Source: Irpex lacteus (taxonomy: Eukaryota; Basidiomycota; Agaricomycetes; Polyporales; Irpicaceae). Taken from it: a DNA stretch of 14,768 nt. This document shows positions 13,870-14,768 of the stretch, piece by piece (position 1 is the stretch's first letter; every line of letters begins with the position of its first letter). The notes under the pieces were generated by a model. That model was not told the DNA's origin. It worked only from the letters and a program-made list of their open reading frames with translations, and did not search any database. The translations under genes were made by a program, and so were the position numbers. The stretch lies in NCBI GenBank assembly GCA_001986395.2, contig MQVO02000204.1:1-14768 (forward strand), read 5' to 3'.

Positions 13870-14164
13870 GCCCTAATTAAAATTTAATTAAATTTTTAAT
13901 AACCCCTACCAAAATAATTAAATAATTTATTAAGCCACTAGCCACTAAAGTGGAGTGGAGAGTGATTACAATAAACTATTATTCTTTTGAAGAGTTAAAT
14001 AAATAGAGTAGGGAAAAGAGTTAAATAATTATAAAAATATTATTCTAAGATTATTTATTATTAATCGCTAGCTCCCTTTAAATTCTTTAACTTTACTCAT
14101 CTTTGAGAGAACAAACATTAATTTATTTTAATTGTTTAATTAAATTTATTCTTATTCTAACAAT

Positions 14165-14210
14165 CCCCAAAAACTAATTAGAATGAATTCTAATTCCTAG
14201 TGTTTTTGGG
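14165..14210. repeat. CTAG palindrome copy C (full)
   Basis: CCCCAAAAACTAATTAGAA to its imperfect complement ending CCTAGTGTTTTTGGG. It carries a few substitutions relative to copy B, so it appears older. Confidence 0.85.
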
Positions 14211-14236
14211 ACTCTGATTCTTTAGTTATTATTTGT

Positions 14237-14323
14237 AAGTTAATTGGAGGGAGGACACAAGGGGGAATCCCTCTAGTACTAATCTTAACTCTTTGGAACC
14301 CAAGTTAATTGGAGGGAGGACAC
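14237..14323. repeat. 22-bp direct repeat pair
   Basis: AAGTTAATTGGAGGGAGGAC plus AC occurs at 14237-14258 and 14302-14323, identical in both. Confidence 0.9.
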
Positions 14324-14458
14324 TCAGTTAAATAAATAGAGTATTTATTATCCTTTAGGTTAAAGAGAATTAGAATAAATAATAAGATAGCTATTTACTT
14401 AGTCTATCCATATTCCACAAAGGGGTATTAGTTAGAATTATATTGTTAAATAGACCCT

Positions 14459-14493
14459 CTACTTAAAATAAAATTAAATAAATTACACAGTCT
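14459..14493. repeat. 35-bp direct repeat, copy 2
   Basis: Identical to 13629-13663. Confidence 0.92.
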
Positions 14494-14506
14494 GTACCCT
14501 AAAATA

Positions 14507-14525
14507 ATTCTAACTAGTTTTTTGG
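14507..14525. repeat. CTAG palindrome half copy at the endonuclease break
   Basis: ATTCTAACTAGTTTTTTGG, the right arm of the family, runs directly into the start of the LAGLIDADG frame. Confidence 0.8.
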
Positions 14526-14768
14526 ATGGTAGTAGGATTTACTATTGCTGAAGGATCCTTCCATATTAAGTCCAACGGTGATTTCTGTTTTAGTCTGAAG
14601 CAACGTCCACATCTAGTACTGTTTGAAGCACTGCGGCTACTATTTAACACTCGTGTAAAGATTCACACATCAGATGGTTATAATACTTTGGTTATGACTT
14701 CACTACGGGATCTGACAACAGTGGTTACTTTCTTCTATTCTCCGGGCTTCACCCTCTGACAGGACTGA
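14526..14768 (+). pseudogene. LAGLIDADG homing endonuclease fragment, runs off the window
   Basis: Starts MVVGFTIAEGSFHIKSNGD, followed by FSLKQRPHLVLFEALRLLF and TRVKIHTSDGYNTLVM. The GFTIAEGSF block is a LAGLIDADG helix with its catalytic acidic residue, and SLKQ-H--LFE-L--LF is typical of the LAGLIDADG_1 family. Such enzymes cut DNA at intron insertion sites. Sequence upstream of the motif is lost at a palindrome arm, so the ATG is incidental. Near the end, the frame reads SPGFTL then TGA, while a shifted frame gives FSGLHPLTGL, the expected family sequence, so a frameshift lies at about 14733. The remainder is outside the window. Its leucines are CTA/CTG, like the core genes. The host intron cannot be told from here. 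Confidence 0.82.

Larger units (their letters stand above)
13870..14458. other. Palindrome-rich spacer
   Basis: No gene was found. It holds an AT palindrome (about 13872-13905), the CGCTAGCTCCCTTTAAATTC element (about 14070-14089), CTAG palindrome copy C (14165-14210) and a 22-bp direct repeat (14237-14258 and 14302-14323). Confidence 0.55.

Overview
This window is mitochondrial DNA, most likely from an early-diverging fungus. The evidence is recognisable respiratory-chain genes (cox3, nad1, nad2, nad4, nad4L, nad5, cob, atp8), group I introns, intron-type homing endonucleases, an rps3 remnant, mitochondrial-type tRNAs and fragments of a linear-plasmid family B DNA polymerase. UGA is read as Trp: a tRNA-Trp with anticodon UCA is present and UGA sits at open positions in atp8 and dpo. 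Integrated plasmid polymerase pieces, many small inverted repeats and scattered exons resemble published arbuscular mycorrhizal (Glomeromycotina) mitogenomes. That placement is inference and cannot be proven here.

Layout. 1-507 unassigned. 508-1863 (-) N-terminal part of a plasmid DNA polymerase, interrupted by a palindrome. 1864-2450 small unassigned frames and a 57-bp repeat. 2451-2521 tRNA-Asp. 2868-3983 (-) cox3 in three exons with two tiny introns. 4230-4302 tRNA-Pro. 4434-5632 (-) nad1 in three exons without its 5' end. 5733-6011 broken GIY-YIG endonuclease tail. 6341-6538 second polymerase piece. 6568-6910 second, decayed and divergent nad5. 7447-7862 unassigned frames. 8481-8558 first exon of cob. 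8724-8868 two tRNAs. 8924-9154 unassigned frame. 9528-9838 tRNA-Phe, tRNA-Ile and atp8 inside a repeat-bounded cassette. 10367-10437 tRNA-Trp. 10593-10874 (+) 5' piece of nad2. 10946-11050 rps3 remnant. 11120-11368 Gly/Asn-rich frame. 11397-11561 (+) nad4L piece. 11794-12714 (-) 3' half of nad5. 12940-13623 two unassigned frames. 13685-13869 (-) nad4 piece. 14526-14768 (+) LAGLIDADG endonuclease, cut by the window edge.

The genes belong to respiratory complex I (nad), III (cob), IV (cox3) and V (atp8), but few are complete. Most end at one of two families of short AT-rich palindromes, so repeat-mediated recombination appears to have cut and shuffled the genome. Several genes (nad1, nad5, cob, perhaps cox3) break at or near intron junctions. 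This leaves two readings: trans-splicing of scattered exons, or decay. Several coding sequences also need single-base frame corrections, mostly at short homopolymers, which could be base-calling error, editing or pseudogenisation.

Two codon-use classes coexist. cox3, nad1, nad2, nad5 and cob use CTN leucine codons and TGG for Trp. atp8, nad4 and dpo are rich in TTA, and atp8 and dpo use TGA. This suggests a mosaic of parts with different histories.
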